A stretch of 64,000 nucleotides of DNA from Chryseolinea sp. H1M3-3 (GCF_029360725.1 NZ_JARKMY010000002.1:248001-312000); one strand, 5' to 3'. Positions 8,026 through 18,023 are shown, numbered from the stretch's first letter. Notes: generated from the letters alone by a model not told the origin. Translations and numbers: made by a program.

Positions 8026-8652
8026 ATGAAGAGATTATTTTTTGTGTTGGTAATTGTGGTGACCCTGGTCGGCTGCCAAAGTGAACCTGATAGTCTGAAA
8101 TTGTTTGATGAGTTGGTAGTATCCACCAATTATGATACAAAAGCAGTCTTCGGTGCCTATACTACCTATGCGATTCCGACAGATACAATCGGTTTCGTTT
8201 CGAATACAAATCCAAATGATACCATATTGGTCTCGCGTGCTGATAATGATTATTATCCTCGCCGAGTTTTGGAACGTGTAATGTCAAACATGAACGACCG
8301 CGAATACACCCGCGTTGGACGAAATGAAAATCCTGACTTGGGTGTGAATGTTTATGTGGTGAAGGATTTTAACCTTTTCCAGCAAGTGGTTTATCCTAAT
8401 TACTATTACCCATATTATTATGGATATGGATCCTATTATTCGTACCCATATGTGAATACCTACGCCTACAACACGGGAGCCTTGGTTGTGGAAATCGTGG
8501 ATTTGAAAAATGTTACCCCCGACAATAAAGTAAAGGTGATCTGGAATGCTTATATGGGCGATGTATACAGTACGATAGATTTAATTGATCAGTCTACGAA
8601 GGCAATTGATCAGGCATTTATTCAATCTAACTACCTCGTTCATGAAAACTAA
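8026..8652 (+). CDS. DUF4136-family lipoprotein
   Basis: The 208-residue product starts with a lipoprotein signal (MKRLFFVLVIVVTLVGC, lipobox cysteine at 17), so it should be lipid-anchored after cleavage. The mature part matches the DUF4136 pattern: an FDELVVSTNYD opening, YTTYAIPTDTIGF, conserved RVLERVMSNMNDREYTRV, and a C-terminal VIWNAYMGDV segment. Between residues about 125 and 150 is a strikingly tyrosine-rich stretch (PNYYYPYYYGYGSYYSYPYV), common in this family. The stop overlaps the next gene's start by 11 bases, so the two are probably translated together. Function unknown. Confidence 0.85.
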   Translation: MKRLFFVLVIVVTLVGCQSEPDSLKLFDELVVSTNYDTKAVFGAYTTYAIPTDTIGFVSNTNPNDTILVSRADNDYYPRRVLERVMSNMNDREYTRVGRNENPDLGVNVYVVKDFNLFQQVVYPNYYYPYYYGYGSYYSYPYVNTYAYNTGALVVEIVDLKNVTPDNKVKVIWNAYMGDVYSTIDLIDQSTKAIDQAFIQSNYLVHEN

Positions 8653-9259
8653 ATATATCCTTAGTATAGCTTTCATGCTTTTGATTGTAAGAGCAGAGGC
8701 GCAAGAAAATTTTTTTTATATAAACTGGAACGGAAACATTCCATTATCCAGTAAAGAATACATTGATAATGCCAGTGGGCGTGGTGCCAAGATCGGCTAT
8801 CGCTTCTTTTTTGGTCGCGATAGAAGATTTTCAGCCGGCGTGGACTTTAACTGGGCTCAGTATGATCAATACAAGCCAAAGGAAACGTTTGAAACCGAAA
8901 GTGGTGCCATTACTACCGATTACTTCAACTATATCTATCAATATGGTTTGACCGCCAGCAGCCAGTATTATTTTCCGCTAGGTGAAAAGGACCGGTTTTT
9001 CCCGTACGTGGGATTAGGTCTTGGCGTGAACCGTAACGAATACAATGTATATTATAATATTTACACCGATAGCGACAAGGCATTTGGGTTTCTTGCACGC
9101 CCGGAAGCGGGAATTTTGGTGAGAATTGGAGAGCGCAGAAGAATGGGTGTTATGGCCGCTGTGCATTATGATTACTCAACCAACAAAAGTGATGAACTCG
9201 ACTACAAAAATTTTTCCACAGTAGGCTTCCAACTGGGTATTATGATGCTGCAATGGTAG
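8642..9259 (+). CDS. Outer-membrane beta-barrel protein
   Basis: The 205-residue protein has a signal peptide (MKTKYILSIAFMLLIVRAEAQ, cleavage after AQ) and alternating amphipathic strands ending in an aromatic C-terminus (GIMMLQW), the pattern of a small 8-10 strand outer-membrane barrel such as the OmpW/OmpA-barrel-like families. I chose ATG 8642 rather than the upstream in-frame start at 8585 because the former begins a proper signal peptide. It overlaps the DUF4136 lipoprotein by 11 bases, which suggests the two form a lipoprotein/porin-like pair in the outer membrane. The exact family and function are not recognised. Confidence 0.72.
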   Translation: MKTKYILSIAFMLLIVRAEAQENFFYINWNGNIPLSSKEYIDNASGRGAKIGYRFFFGRDRRFSAGVDFNWAQYDQYKPKETFETESGAITTDYFNYIYQYGLTASSQYYFPLGEKDRFFPYVGLGLGVNRNEYNVYYNIYTDSDKAFGFLARPEAGILVRIGERRRMGVMAAVHYDYSTNKSDELDYKNFSTVGFQLGIMMLQW

Positions 9260-9327
9260 CCTAACTTCCTCATTGTTAGGTAACAGAATTTTTTATTGGA
9301 CAGGTGTTCATGCCTGCCCGCTTCTGT

Positions 9328-9335
9328 TATCTTTG
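9328..9335 (+). promoter_or_regulatory. -7 promoter box placing guaA on a near-leaderless transcript
   Basis: TATCTTTG is an exact TAnnTTTG box and ends only 4 bases before the guaA ATG at 9340. Transcription would then start at or within a base or two of the start codon. This also argues against the upstream GTG at 9304. No good -33 TTG at about 19 bases was seen. Confidence 0.5.
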
Positions 9336-9339
9336 CGGG

Positions 9340-10866
9340 ATGTTACAACAGATACTCATCTTAGATTTTGGTTCTCAGTATACTCAATTGATCGCCCGTC
9401 GGGTTCGGGAGTTGAATGTTTATTGTGAAATTCATCCGTTTAACAAAGTGCCTGCTATTACACCCAATATTAAGGGGGTAATTTTATCTGGAAGTCCTTG
9501 TTCGGTTCGTGATAACGGAGCTCCCACAGTTGACCTTAAACCTTTTGAGAAGGTGCCGGTTCTGGGTGTTTGTTACGGAGCCCAGCTTATTGCCCAGCAA
9601 CATGGTGGAGATGTGTTACCATCCCATTCCCGTGAATATGGCAGAGCGAGACTTACCACGGTCGATCATCATAACGAACTGTTAAAAGAGATTTCGTTGG
9701 ATACACAGGTGTGGATGTCGCATGCAGATACCATTGCGAAAGTCCCAGACGAGTTTGAGATAATTGCCAGCACCCCGTCAGTTGCGATTGCGGCTTTCAA
9801 AGTAAAGCATAAACCTATTTATGGAATTCAATTTCATCCTGAAGTAACGCATACAACAGAAGGGAAAAACCTGCTGCGGAATTTTGTACTGCACATTTGT
9901 GAATGTTCACAGGATTGGACGCCTGATCAATTTATAGAAAGTACCATAGCGGGTTTGAAAAGAACACTTGGAAACGATCAGGTGGTGATGGCGCTATCCG
10001 GCGGAGTCGATTCAACAGTGGCAGCAACATTGATACACCGCGCCATCGGGAAGAATTTGCATTGCATCTTTGTAGATAATGGGTTGTTACGGAAAAATGA
10101 GTTTCAGCAGGTGCTTGATTCATATCAACACATGGGGCTAAATATCAAGGGAGTAGAATCAAAAGAGAAATTTTATAGCGCACTAAAAGATTTAACTGAT
10201 CCCGAGGCAAAACGCAAGGCAATAGGCAAAACTTTTATTGATGTTTTTGATGAAGAAGCCCACAGGATCCAGGATGTAAAATGGCTGGGTCAAGGAACCA
10301 TTTATCCCGACGTTATTGAATCTGTTTCTGTTAAGGGTCCCTCTCAAACAATAAAATCTCACCATAATGTCGGTGGACTTCCGGCTAAAATGAAGATGAA
10401 AGTCGTGGAGCCCCTCAACACACTTTTCAAAGATGAAGTCCGTGTTATTGGAAAATCGTTAGGGATCGATCCATTGATTCTCGGTAGGCATCCGTTTCCC
10501 GGGCCGGGTTTGGGTATCCGAATCCTGGGCGATATAACGCCTGATAAAGTGCGCATCCTGCAGGAGGTTGATAACATTTTTATATCGGGATTGAAAGAAC
10601 ATGGGTTATACGACAAAGTCTGGCAGGCTGGAGCCATGTTGTTGCCAGTTCAATCTGTCGGAGTAATGGGAGATGAGAGAACGTACGAGCGTGTCGTCAA
10701 TCTCAGGGCAGTTACTAGCACGGATGGAATGACAGCCGACTGGGCCCATCTACCGTATGATTTTCTGGCCACCGTTTCCAGCGACATCATTAATAAAGTG
10801 AAAGGTGTTAACCGGGTAGTATATGATATCAGCAGCAAACCACCCGCGACCATAGAATGGGAATAA
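9340..10866 (+). CDS. guaA: GMP synthase (glutamine-hydrolysing)
   Basis: Converts XMP to GMP using glutamine nitrogen and ATP. At 508 residues it is normal length and complete: the N-terminal class I amidotransferase with nucleophile in [12 protein letters not shown] and the His/Glu pair in [11 protein letters not shown], the ATP pyrophosphatase P-loop [14 protein letters not shown], and the C-terminal dimerisation domain with [16 protein letters not shown] and the ending [12 protein letters not shown] 9340 ([16 protein letters not shown]) is chosen because family members begin there and a -7 box sits between it and the alternative GTG at 9304. The next gene follows after about 60 bases. Confidence 0.97.
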   Translation: MLQQILILDFGSQYTQLIARRVRELNVYCEIHPFNKVPAITPNIKGVILSGSPCSVRDNGAPTVDLKPFEKVPVLGVCYGAQLIAQQHGGDVLPSHSREYGRARLTTVDHHNELLKEISLDTQVWMSHADTIAKVPDEFEIIASTPSVAIAAFKVKHKPIYGIQFHPEVTHTTEGKNLLRNFVLHICECSQDWTPDQFIESTIAGLKRTLGNDQVVMALSGGVDSTVAATLIHRAIGKNLHCIFVDNGLLRKNEFQQVLDSYQHMGLNIKGVESKEKFYSALKDLTDPEAKRKAIGKTFIDVFDEEAHRIQDVKWLGQGTIYPDVIESVSVKGPSQTIKSHHNVGGLPAKMKMKVVEPLNTLFKDEVRVIGKSLGIDPLILGRHPFPGPGLGIRILGDITPDKVRILQEVDNIFISGLKEHGLYDKVWQAGAMLLPVQSVGVMGDERTYERVVNLRAVTSTDGMTADWAHLPYDFLATVSSDIINKVKGVNRVVYDISSKPPATIEWE

Positions 10867-10928
10867 CTTTTGCGTGTAGTAGCATGTTTTGTAATCACAA
10901 CTTATAAATCCCTAACTTGACTTCAAGT

Positions 10929-12647
10929 ATGGTTAGAAAAATAGTTTTCGTTTGCAGTCTGTTGGCGTTCACAATGCAATCAACGTTCGGACAGATTGAT
11001 TATAACAAACAATATTTCAACGGCAAGACGTTATTCCGTGAAGGCAAGTACAATCTTGCCATGGAGACATTTAAGCCTTTGATGCCATACGACGCAAAGA
11101 ACAATTTTTCGGCGTATGCCTCTTTTTACTATGCCTTGGCTGCTTACAATCAGGGATTCAAGGCTGTTGCAAAGAATGCCCTGAACCAGCTTAAGATCAC
11201 ACATCCAACCTGGAATAAAATGGATGAAGCAAACTTTTGGATTGGAAAAATTCACTTTGACGACCGCGACTATTTCCAAGGACTAAAAGTATTTTCAACG
11301 ATCAAAGATCCGAAAATGCAGCCTGATCTTGAAGCAATCAAGAAAACTGCCCTCAGCTCCATCGCAGACGTTGAAACTTTGAAAATGATGCATGAAGAAT
11401 ATCCAAAGGATGTAGTGATAGCCCGGGCGTTGGCCACTTTGTTAGCAAAAGATCAATCCAATCCTGATGACAAGACTTTTCTTCAGGGACTCATTGCAAA
11501 ATTTAATTTGAAGAAAAGCGATTTTATTGCCGAAGCGCCTGCGTCATATTTTAAAGATGTATACGCCGTTTCCGTAATGCTTCCTTTCATGGTAAATACG
11601 TTGGATCCCTCACCGGCACCCAAGCGGAATCAAAGTGTCTTGGATCTGTATGAAGGCATGAAGCTCGCCGTAGATACATTGGACAAACAAGGAATAAAGT
11701 TAAGTCTAAGAGCTTACGACACAGAATGGAAGGCCGAGAAAATAAAAACTATACTAAACACCGAAGAAATAAGAAATACAGATTTGATTATTGGCCCATT
11801 TTTCCAGGATGAAGCCAAACCTATTTATGAATTTTCGTTGGCCAATGGAATAAATACATTTAACCCCGTCCACAATAACAGTGAACTTTTGGGAGCCAAT
11901 CCTTTTGCTTTCTTGTATCAGCCCACTATTGAAACTCTTGGAAAAAAATCCGGAGAGTTCTTAGCGGCGTATGCAAAGAAAAAGAATTGCATGGTCTTTT
12001 ATGGTACTTCTAAAAGGGATTCTCTGCTCGCGGCGAATTTTATTCAAACGGCGCATCAGAATGGATTAAAAATTATGGCAGCTCATAAAGTTCCGAAGGA
12101 TGGGTCGAAGATGATATTTGACATTTTAACCACGCCAACGGAGTTCGATGAATTCAGATACCCTAAGCAATTTACTTTGAACAAGGATAGTCTTGGAAGC
12201 ATATTCGTTGCTTCCGACGATGCTTTGATTTATGCAAAGGTGGTCAGTAGCATAGAAACACGCCGGGACCAAATTGTTGTTTTGGGATCTGAAAGGTGGG
12301 TTGATCAATCCGCCATTGACCTTGAAAAATTTCAAACACTTCCTATTGTTTTAACTGCTCCTAATTTTATTATTCCTCGAAGGCCAGCCACTGTTGCCTT
12401 TAATAAAAAGTTTATGAGAACGCATGGTCGCGTTCCTTCCGACTATGCTGCTATGGGGTATGAATTGGTATTGATCTTGGGGAATCAGCTGAAAAAGAAT
12501 GGCGTTTATTTTCAGGAGGCTTTATTGAAAGCGCCTGTTCCCGGCTTTCTTTCTGAAGGTGTCAACTATCAGCAAGGCCGAAGTAATGCGCTCGTACCCT
12601 TTGTCAAATTCTCAGAAGGGAAAATGGCCGTTATTGAAAAACGGTAA
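10929..12647 (+). CDS. LpoA-like secreted protein: TPR repeats plus type I periplasmic-binding fold
   Basis: After a signal peptide (MVRKIVFVCSLLAFTMQSTFG) residues about 30-190 form TPR-like helices (NGKTLFREGKYNLAMETF, FYYALAAYNQGFKAVAKNAL, ANFWIGKIHFDDRDYFQGL). Residues about 210-570 look like a type I periplasmic-binding/leucine-binding fold: YAVSVMLPFMVNTLD, DLYEGMKLAVDTLD, DLIIGPFFQDEAKPI, and IFVASDDALIYAKVVSS. This order is the one of E. coli LpoA, the outer-membrane activator of PBP1A, but there is no lipobox here. It sits between guaA and hemL, which gives no functional clue. The ATG at 10929 begins the signal peptide; a TTG at 10917 is less likely. A peptidoglycan role is inference only. 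Confidence 0.7.
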   Translation: MVRKIVFVCSLLAFTMQSTFGQIDYNKQYFNGKTLFREGKYNLAMETFKPLMPYDAKNNFSAYASFYYALAAYNQGFKAVAKNALNQLKITHPTWNKMDEANFWIGKIHFDDRDYFQGLKVFSTIKDPKMQPDLEAIKKTALSSIADVETLKMMHEEYPKDVVIARALATLLAKDQSNPDDKTFLQGLIAKFNLKKSDFIAEAPASYFKDVYAVSVMLPFMVNTLDPSPAPKRNQSVLDLYEGMKLAVDTLDKQGIKLSLRAYDTEWKAEKIKTILNTEEIRNTDLIIGPFFQDEAKPIYEFSLANGINTFNPVHNNSELLGANPFAFLYQPTIETLGKKSGEFLAAYAKKKNCMVFYGTSKRDSLLAANFIQTAHQNGLKIMAAHKVPKDGSKMIFDILTTPTEFDEFRYPKQFTLNKDSLGSIFVASDDALIYAKVVSSIETRRDQIVVLGSERWVDQSAIDLEKFQTLPIVLTAPNFIIPRRPATVAFNKKFMRTHGRVPSDYAAMGYELVLILGNQLKKNGVYFQEALLKAPVPGFLSEGVNYQQGRSNALVPFVKFSEGKMAVIEKR

Positions 12648-12683
12648 ATATTTTTTTATCGTCAATACGAAAATTCAACATTC

Positions 12684-13982
12684 ATGGATCTTTCAAAAAG
12701 TAAATCCTTATTTGATAGGGCAAAACAATTTATTCCTGGCGGTGTGAACTCTCCTGTTCGCGCGTTTCGCGCGGTAGGGGGTAACCCTGTGTTTATACGC
12801 AGAGCGAAAGGTGCTTATCTCTATGATGAGGACGGAAATGAATATGTTGATCTAATTAACTCATGGGGCCCCATGATTTTGGGCCATGCACACCCTATCA
12901 TTGAAGAAGCGATAAAAGAAGCCCTTGTTAATTCTCCGTCATTTGGAGCACCTACATTTCGTGAAGTGGAAATGGCAGAATTGATTTGTTCGATTCTTCC
13001 TTCAGTTGAGAAGGTGCGTATGGTAAATTCCGGAACGGAAGCAACAATGTCTGCCATCAGGGTGGCACGGGGATTTACAGGTAAAGATAAATTTATCAAG
13101 ATTGAAGGATGTTATCACGGGCATGGAGATTCTTTTTTGATTGCGGCAGGCAGCGGTGCGCTCACATTTGGTTCACCGGATAGCCCAGGCGTTACGAGTG
13201 GCACAGCTAAGGATACACTCATTGCTCCTTTCAATAATTTGCAGGCTATCGAAGAAATTATTGCACGTAATGAAAATGAAATTGCAGCGATCATCCTTGA
13301 ACCGGTGGTTGGCAATATGGGTACTGTAATACCGCAGTCTGGCTATCTGCATGGACTCCGCAAGCTTTGTGATCGACACAGCATCATACTGATCTTTGAT
13401 GAAGTAATGACAGGCTTTCGGTTGTCGCTGGGCGGAGCACAGGAATTGTATGGAGTGAAACCGGATATGACCACGCTGGGAAAAATTATTGGTGGGGGAT
13501 TGCCTGTCGGTGCATATGGTGGACGAAAAGAAATCATGGAGTCAATCTCACCTGTGGGTCCTATCTATCAGGCTGGAACACTCTCGGGCAACCCTTTGGC
13601 TATGGCGGCCGGGCTTGCTATGCTGACATATTTGAAACAAAATCCCGACGTATACCAACAGTTGAATTCGCAGACAACGAAACTAGTGACCGGAATTAAG
13701 CAGCAGTATGAAGAGCAAGGATTTAACTACACGATCAACCAGGTCGGGTCAATGTTTACTTTGTTTTTTACCGATCAGCCGGTCTTTGACTTTGAGTCAG
13801 CTAAAACTGCCGACACAACACGTTTTGCTAGCTATTTTCAAGGAATGCTTCATGAAGGTATTTACCTGGCGCCCTCGCAATTTGAGGCAATGTTTATCTC
13901 AACCGCCATTAATGATTCTATAATAGACCGGATTTTACAGGCAAGTAAGAAGGTTTTGAAAAATGTCATAGTATCTGTTTAA
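12684..13982 (+). CDS. hemL: Glutamate-1-semialdehyde 2,1-aminomutase
   Basis: A PLP-dependent class III aminotransferase-fold enzyme that converts glutamate-1-semialdehyde to 5-aminolevulinate, the C5 entry to heme. The 432-residue length is standard. The PLP lysine is K267 in TTLGKIIGGGLPVGAYGG, and the diagnostic YQAGTLSGNPLAMAAG and RMVNSGTEATMSAIRVARG motifs are present, as is FDEVMTGFR. It begins MDLSKSKSLFDRAKQFIPGG, matching the family. The gene follows the LpoA-like gene after 36 bases with no other heme gene nearby. Downstream is a 207-base gap with a weak AAGAGG/CCTCTT inverted repeat near 14015-14040. Confidence 0.96.
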   Translation: MDLSKSKSLFDRAKQFIPGGVNSPVRAFRAVGGNPVFIRRAKGAYLYDEDGNEYVDLINSWGPMILGHAHPIIEEAIKEALVNSPSFGAPTFREVEMAELICSILPSVEKVRMVNSGTEATMSAIRVARGFTGKDKFIKIEGCYHGHGDSFLIAAGSGALTFGSPDSPGVTSGTAKDTLIAPFNNLQAIEEIIARNENEIAAIILEPVVGNMGTVIPQSGYLHGLRKLCDRHSIILIFDEVMTGFRLSLGGAQELYGVKPDMTTLGKIIGGGLPVGAYGGRKEIMESISPVGPIYQAGTLSGNPLAMAAGLAMLTYLKQNPDVYQQLNSQTTKLVTGIKQQYEEQGFNYTINQVGSMFTLFFTDQPVFDFESAKTADTTRFASYFQGMLHEGIYLAPSQFEAMFISTAINDSIIDRILQASKKVLKNVIVSV

Positions 13983-14189
13983 GACTGCATTTGGGCCTAT
14001 TTTTTAAATTTGAAGAGGGGAGCTAGATGCCAAACCTCTTTGCATACCACGAAAAATTTTAAATCGCCGGATTTTATTACGTCCATCTTATGTCCGCTCA
14101 TTGACCTGCAGGACTCAAACTTTTATTATTCAGGCGAATCTTTATAATTTTCGCAATTAGCATATTTTTTAAACTTCCATCATCAGATC

Positions 14190-16670
14190 ATGAGGAACCG
14201 TGCGTTGAAATTCACGCTTGCATTTGCCATCGTTAGTCTTGTCATTATTACCCTGATTATTTTTGTTCAACGTGGAGCAATTAATTCTTATGACCATAGT
14301 CTTCCTTATGTAAAGTTAAATGACCACCTGCGAAGCCAAATTGCGCAAGCGAATCTTTGGGCAGAGCAAGTGAAAAAGGGTGATCCCAACTTAAATTTTG
14401 AAAGGGACGTGCAAACGCCCTTAGCGGCTGGAAAGTTGTTGATGGAGGCGATGTATGAGGGAAAAGTAAGTGAATTTGGAGAGTTTGAAGAAGTTGAAGA
14501 AGAAGAGGGTAGGGCCATTTTAAAAGAAAGCATTTATAATATTCAAAGTCTGTTAGATGCAAGTCAGGCGAGGTGGGGAGCAAAACCTACAGTCATTACG
14601 CCTGCGACCGACAGCACAGCTGAAATCGTTGATACAAAATCGTTTGATATTCTGAACCTTCAACTGGACGCATCTTTAAAAGACTTTCAGCGTGTATCCG
14701 AACGGTTAGTGGATTATATCGACGCCGAAATCCTGGCAAACGCGACACAACTAAGTGCGTTGTCTTGGATTTCAATCTTTTTTCTTATGATATCTTTGGC
14801 GGGCTTCGGAATCGTTCAGTACAGATTATTTCAAAAGACTGAAAATCTGGAGGAGGAAAAAAATGTCACGACTCAACGGCAGGAGCAAGCTGCTAATTCG
14901 TTGTCCAATTTCATGGAGGCAATTTCTGCAGGCAATTACAGCGCCGATTTAAGCCAGGAAGTAAATCACGGCGCGATGGGTACTACGCTTATCACCATGA
15001 GAGATAAGCTTAAGGCAAACGCCGAAGAGGATCGAAAACGCAACTGGTCTACTTCAGGGTTGGCACAGATTGGGGAACTGCTGAGAACATCATATAGTAC
15101 AACGCAGGATCTATTCGATCACATCATCAAGTTCGTTGTTAAATACACTAAAAGCACGCAAGGCGGACTTTTTCTTTTAAATGAAGAAGAGACGAGTCGT
15201 AAGTTTTTGGAGTTGGTAGGGTGTTATGCTTACGAACGAAAAAAATTCCTTGCCAAGCATATTGAAATTGGCGAAGGTTTGGTTGGCCAGAGCTTCCTTG
15301 AAGCCGAAACGATTTATCTGGTTGAAGTTCCGGAGGATTATATTTCCATAAGTTCATCACTTGGCGGTGCTTCTCCGAATGCGTTGATGTTAGTTCCGTT
15401 GAAGGTAAATGGTAAAGTCTTTGGTATTCTCGAGTTGGCCACTTTTGGTAAATATGATCCACACGAAATTGAGTTGGTCGAAAAACTTGCCGAAAGCATT
15501 GCTTCAACAATTTCTACGGTGCGTATCAACGAGAGTACCAGAATTCTGCTGGAGAAAACTCAGCAACAGACTGAGGAAATGAGGGCACAGGAGGAAGAGA
15601 TGCGGCAAAATATGGAGGAGCTTGAGGCTACGCAGGAAGAAATGCGCCGTAAAGAAAAGCATATCCAAACGATGCTGGACAACGAAAAGAGACGTAATGA
15701 GATCGCCAATAAAAACAGGCAGGCGAGCATGGAGTTGTCAAAGAAATCCGATATTCAAGAAGGTAATTGGGATGGGGCACTAGAAAAAATGACAATCACC
15801 ATCACAAAACAATTAACGATATCGCGATGTGGTGTTTGGTCATTTAATCGTACGGAACAAAGGCTTGCCTGTGAGAAACTCTTTGATAACTCGAGTAGAA
15901 AATTTGAGGTTGAACCGGACTGGTTTGGAAAAGATTATCCGGGATATTTTGAAGCCATCACCGGCGAAGAAATAATTAAAGCTATCGATGCGCATACCCA
16001 TCCGGCTACACGCGAACTTTCCGAAAAGTACCTTATCAAGCACGGTATCCAATCTGTTCTTGTAGTTCCTTTCTTTAATGAAGGTAAGATAACCGGTATC
16101 ATTTGTTGTGAGAATTTTGAACAGAAAGAATGGACGGAAGAAGACGTAGAGTTCCTAAAATCATGTGCAGACCTCGTTACATTAACTTTTAATAATCGAA
16201 GAATTAAAACGATGGTTGAGAAGCTGAGTGATGATCAGGAAACCATGCAGACGATTATAGACAACATTCCACGGGCGGTATTCTGGAAAGGCAAAGACTT
16301 GAGATTTCAGGGATGTAACAAAATTTTCGCACAAGTGGCGGGATTAAAATCTTACCATGACCTGGTTGGTCGCACAGATTACGATATGCCCTGGAAAGAG
16401 CATGGCGACGCCTATCGGGCTGATGATCTTGCTGTAATGAACAGCAGAAAAGCACGTGTGGATATGGAAGAAAAGAATGTCAATAATGACGGGAAGGTAT
16501 CGTGGGTACTGACTACAAAAGTGCCCATTATGAATAAACATGGGGAAATTGTGGCTGTATTGGGCATGTTTGAAGACATCACCGAAAGGAAACTGAGGGA
16601 GGCTGACATATCGTCCAAACTGCAGGAGTTGGAAGACCTTAAAAGGCGCATTGAAAAGCAGAATAATTGA
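14190..16670 (+). CDS. Membrane sensor: GAF-GAF-PAS protein without an output domain
   Basis: The 826-residue protein has two transmembrane helices (about 7-27 and 190-212) around an extracytoplasmic region with an acidic helix (EFGEFEEVEEEEGR). In the cytoplasm come a linker helix, a GAF domain (about 290-440, with GGLFLLNEE and IGEGLVGQSFLE), a long Glu/Gln-rich coiled coil (445-530), a second GAF (535-680, ending in GIICCENFEQKEW), and a PAS domain (690-800: IIDNIPRAVFWKGKDL and VLGMFEDITERKLRE). A short coil finishes the protein. No histidine-kinase, GGDEF, EAL or methyl-accepting domain follows, so it may signal through a partner. Bacteroidota have many such sensors; the stimulus is unknown. 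Confidence 0.8.
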   Translation: MRNRALKFTLAFAIVSLVIITLIIFVQRGAINSYDHSLPYVKLNDHLRSQIAQANLWAEQVKKGDPNLNFERDVQTPLAAGKLLMEAMYEGKVSEFGEFEEVEEEEGRAILKESIYNIQSLLDASQARWGAKPTVITPATDSTAEIVDTKSFDILNLQLDASLKDFQRVSERLVDYIDAEILANATQLSALSWISIFFLMISLAGFGIVQYRLFQKTENLEEEKNVTTQRQEQAANSLSNFMEAISAGNYSADLSQEVNHGAMGTTLITMRDKLKANAEEDRKRNWSTSGLAQIGELLRTSYSTTQDLFDHIIKFVVKYTKSTQGGLFLLNEEETSRKFLELVGCYAYERKKFLAKHIEIGEGLVGQSFLEAETIYLVEVPEDYISISSSLGGASPNALMLVPLKVNGKVFGILELATFGKYDPHEIELVEKLAESIASTISTVRINESTRILLEKTQQQTEEMRAQEEEMRQNMEELEATQEEMRRKEKHIQTMLDNEKRRNEIANKNRQASMELSKKSDIQEGNWDGALEKMTITITKQLTISRCGVWSFNRTEQRLACEKLFDNSSRKFEVEPDWFGKDYPGYFEAITGEEIIKAIDAHTHPATRELSEKYLIKHGIQSVLVVPFFNEGKITGIICCENFEQKEWTEEDVEFLKSCADLVTLTFNNRRIKTMVEKLSDDQETMQTIIDNIPRAVFWKGKDLRFQGCNKIFAQVAGLKSYHDLVGRTDYDMPWKEHGDAYRADDLAVMNSRKARVDMEEKNVNNDGKVSWVLTTKVPIMNKHGEIVAVLGMFEDITERKLREADISSKLQELEDLKRRIEKQNN

Positions 16671-16783
16671 GGAATTTTTTGATAAGTTATTACATCCCAT
16701 TGGCTACGCGTATTCGGGTGTAAATCATTTTAATCTTTGGAATTGCTTATTTTTATCCATATACCCCAACTTTAAACCTGGTT

Positions 16784-17851
16784 ATGAACCATCGTTTTTT
16801 AATCTTTATAGCTGCGTTCATGGCGTTATCACCTGTTCTTTTTGCGCAGGGCGATCGCAAAGATAAAACGGCAGTTACATACGAAGAGTTATACGATGAG
16901 CCTTCATCAGTTAACAAGCTCTTTGTTGGTATTCAACCGCTTTATGGTGAATTATTTTCATCGAACGTGAACGCAGGATTCGGTGCTGAAGTTGTGTATT
17001 ATCACAAAGATAAAATGGATTTCAGAGCGCACTTTAGAAAAACTTATAGCCAGCAATTTTTCGATCTCGCGCGCGATCTTGCGATTAAGAAAAGCGATGT
17101 TGAAAACAGGGCAGAAGTTTTTAACTATTTTGAAATAGGCGGAACGTATCACGTCCGTGATTTTGAAGAGAGCTCTAAAACTAAAATGTTCCTTTATAAA
17201 AATAGCTATAAGGGACATCGATGGGCGGCACGTGTTCCATTGAGTGCAGAAGTGCCATGTAAAGTCAGAAAAATTTACGGCGCCCGGTTAGGTGGCATTC
17301 TTTGGGACAGCTCAACTGACCTGGGTCGGGCTTTAGAAAAGCAAGGCCTCACCAATGCTGATTTGAAAACTACTGAAGGCGTCTCACTTCCCACAACAAT
17401 TTTTGTTGGTGGTAGAAATGAATCGCTCGATGTATTCAGTAATATTTCTTCTAAAAGTATATATGCCGGTGGATCCATGACTTGGATCAAAAATGTCGCG
17501 GTAAATTTTGATAAGTTTGAAGAAGGTATTGATGATTTGATTTTTACTGCATACGTTGACCTGATAGTGTCTCCCTGGGTTGACGTTGATAACGTCGTTT
17601 ATACAGATACTAATCCATCGAGCCCGAATGCGGGAACCCAGACCTATGATGTAAGTCCCCTAAAAACTAAAATGCTGGGCTTCCGAGTAGGTATGGATGG
17701 CCGGTTCAACAGAATGTTCAGTTGGGCCTATGGCGCAGAGATTGGATACCGGCCGAGTCTGGAAGGAAGATCTTTTTATGCCATGTTTAAAATTAGTTTT
17801 CCCGTCTTCGGAACCAACCTGGATTATAAGGTGGAATCTTTCGGCAAATAA
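16784..17851 (+). CDS. Outer-membrane-type hypothetical protein
   Basis: The 355-residue protein has a signal peptide (MNHRFLIFIAAFMALSPVLFAQG) and a beta-rich body. It has repeated strand patterns of the type YGARLGGILWDSSTD and FGAEVVYYHKDKMDFRAHFRK, and strands near the end (AYGAEIGYRPSLEGRSFYAMFKISFPVFG). These suggest an outer-membrane barrel, although the final residues (KVESFGK) are not the classic aromatic end. No family name is recognised. It stands alone between the GAF/PAS sensor and apt, closed by a strong terminator. The frame at 16651-16866 that overlaps its start is not a credible gene. Confidence 0.6.
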   Translation: MNHRFLIFIAAFMALSPVLFAQGDRKDKTAVTYEELYDEPSSVNKLFVGIQPLYGELFSSNVNAGFGAEVVYYHKDKMDFRAHFRKTYSQQFFDLARDLAIKKSDVENRAEVFNYFEIGGTYHVRDFEESSKTKMFLYKNSYKGHRWAARVPLSAEVPCKVRKIYGARLGGILWDSSTDLGRALEKQGLTNADLKTTEGVSLPTTIFVGGRNESLDVFSNISSKSIYAGGSMTWIKNVAVNFDKFEEGIDDLIFTAYVDLIVSPWVDVDNVVYTDTNPSSPNAGTQTYDVSPLKTKMLGFRVGMDGRFNRMFSWAYGAEIGYRPSLEGRSFYAMFKISFPVFGTNLDYKVESFGK

Positions 17852-17868
17852 TTACTTAACAACTTCTT

Positions 17869-17909
17869 AAAGCCCTTCCAGAAGCTATAAACTTATGGAA
17901 GGGCTTTTT
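17869..17909 (+). terminator. Rho-independent terminator
   Basis: AAAGCCCTTCCA at 17869-17880 pairs with TGGAAGGGCTTT, starting at 17896, and the right arm runs into a T tract up to 17909. This is a strong intrinsic terminator directly after the outer-membrane-type gene. Confidence 0.88.
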
Positions 17910-18015
17910 CTGTTAAGCGATCGTATTCTCTGCGGCACAAAAATTTTGCAACCCATTTTACATATCGGTACTGTAAAGCAAAACTTATGATTCTTTACAC
18001 GCGGACTAAAACGCA

Positions 18016-18023
18016 TATATTTG
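18016..18023 (+). promoter_or_regulatory. -7 promoter box for apt
   Basis: TATATTTG is an exact TAnnTTTG box, 42 bases before ATG 18066. It lies across an in-frame ATG at 18021, which argues for the downstream start. No clear -33 TTG. Confidence 0.5.

Noticed and set aside
14015-14040. AAGAGG/CCTCTT repeat after hemL as terminator
   Set aside because: Six-base arms with a long loop and no T tract; too weak to call.
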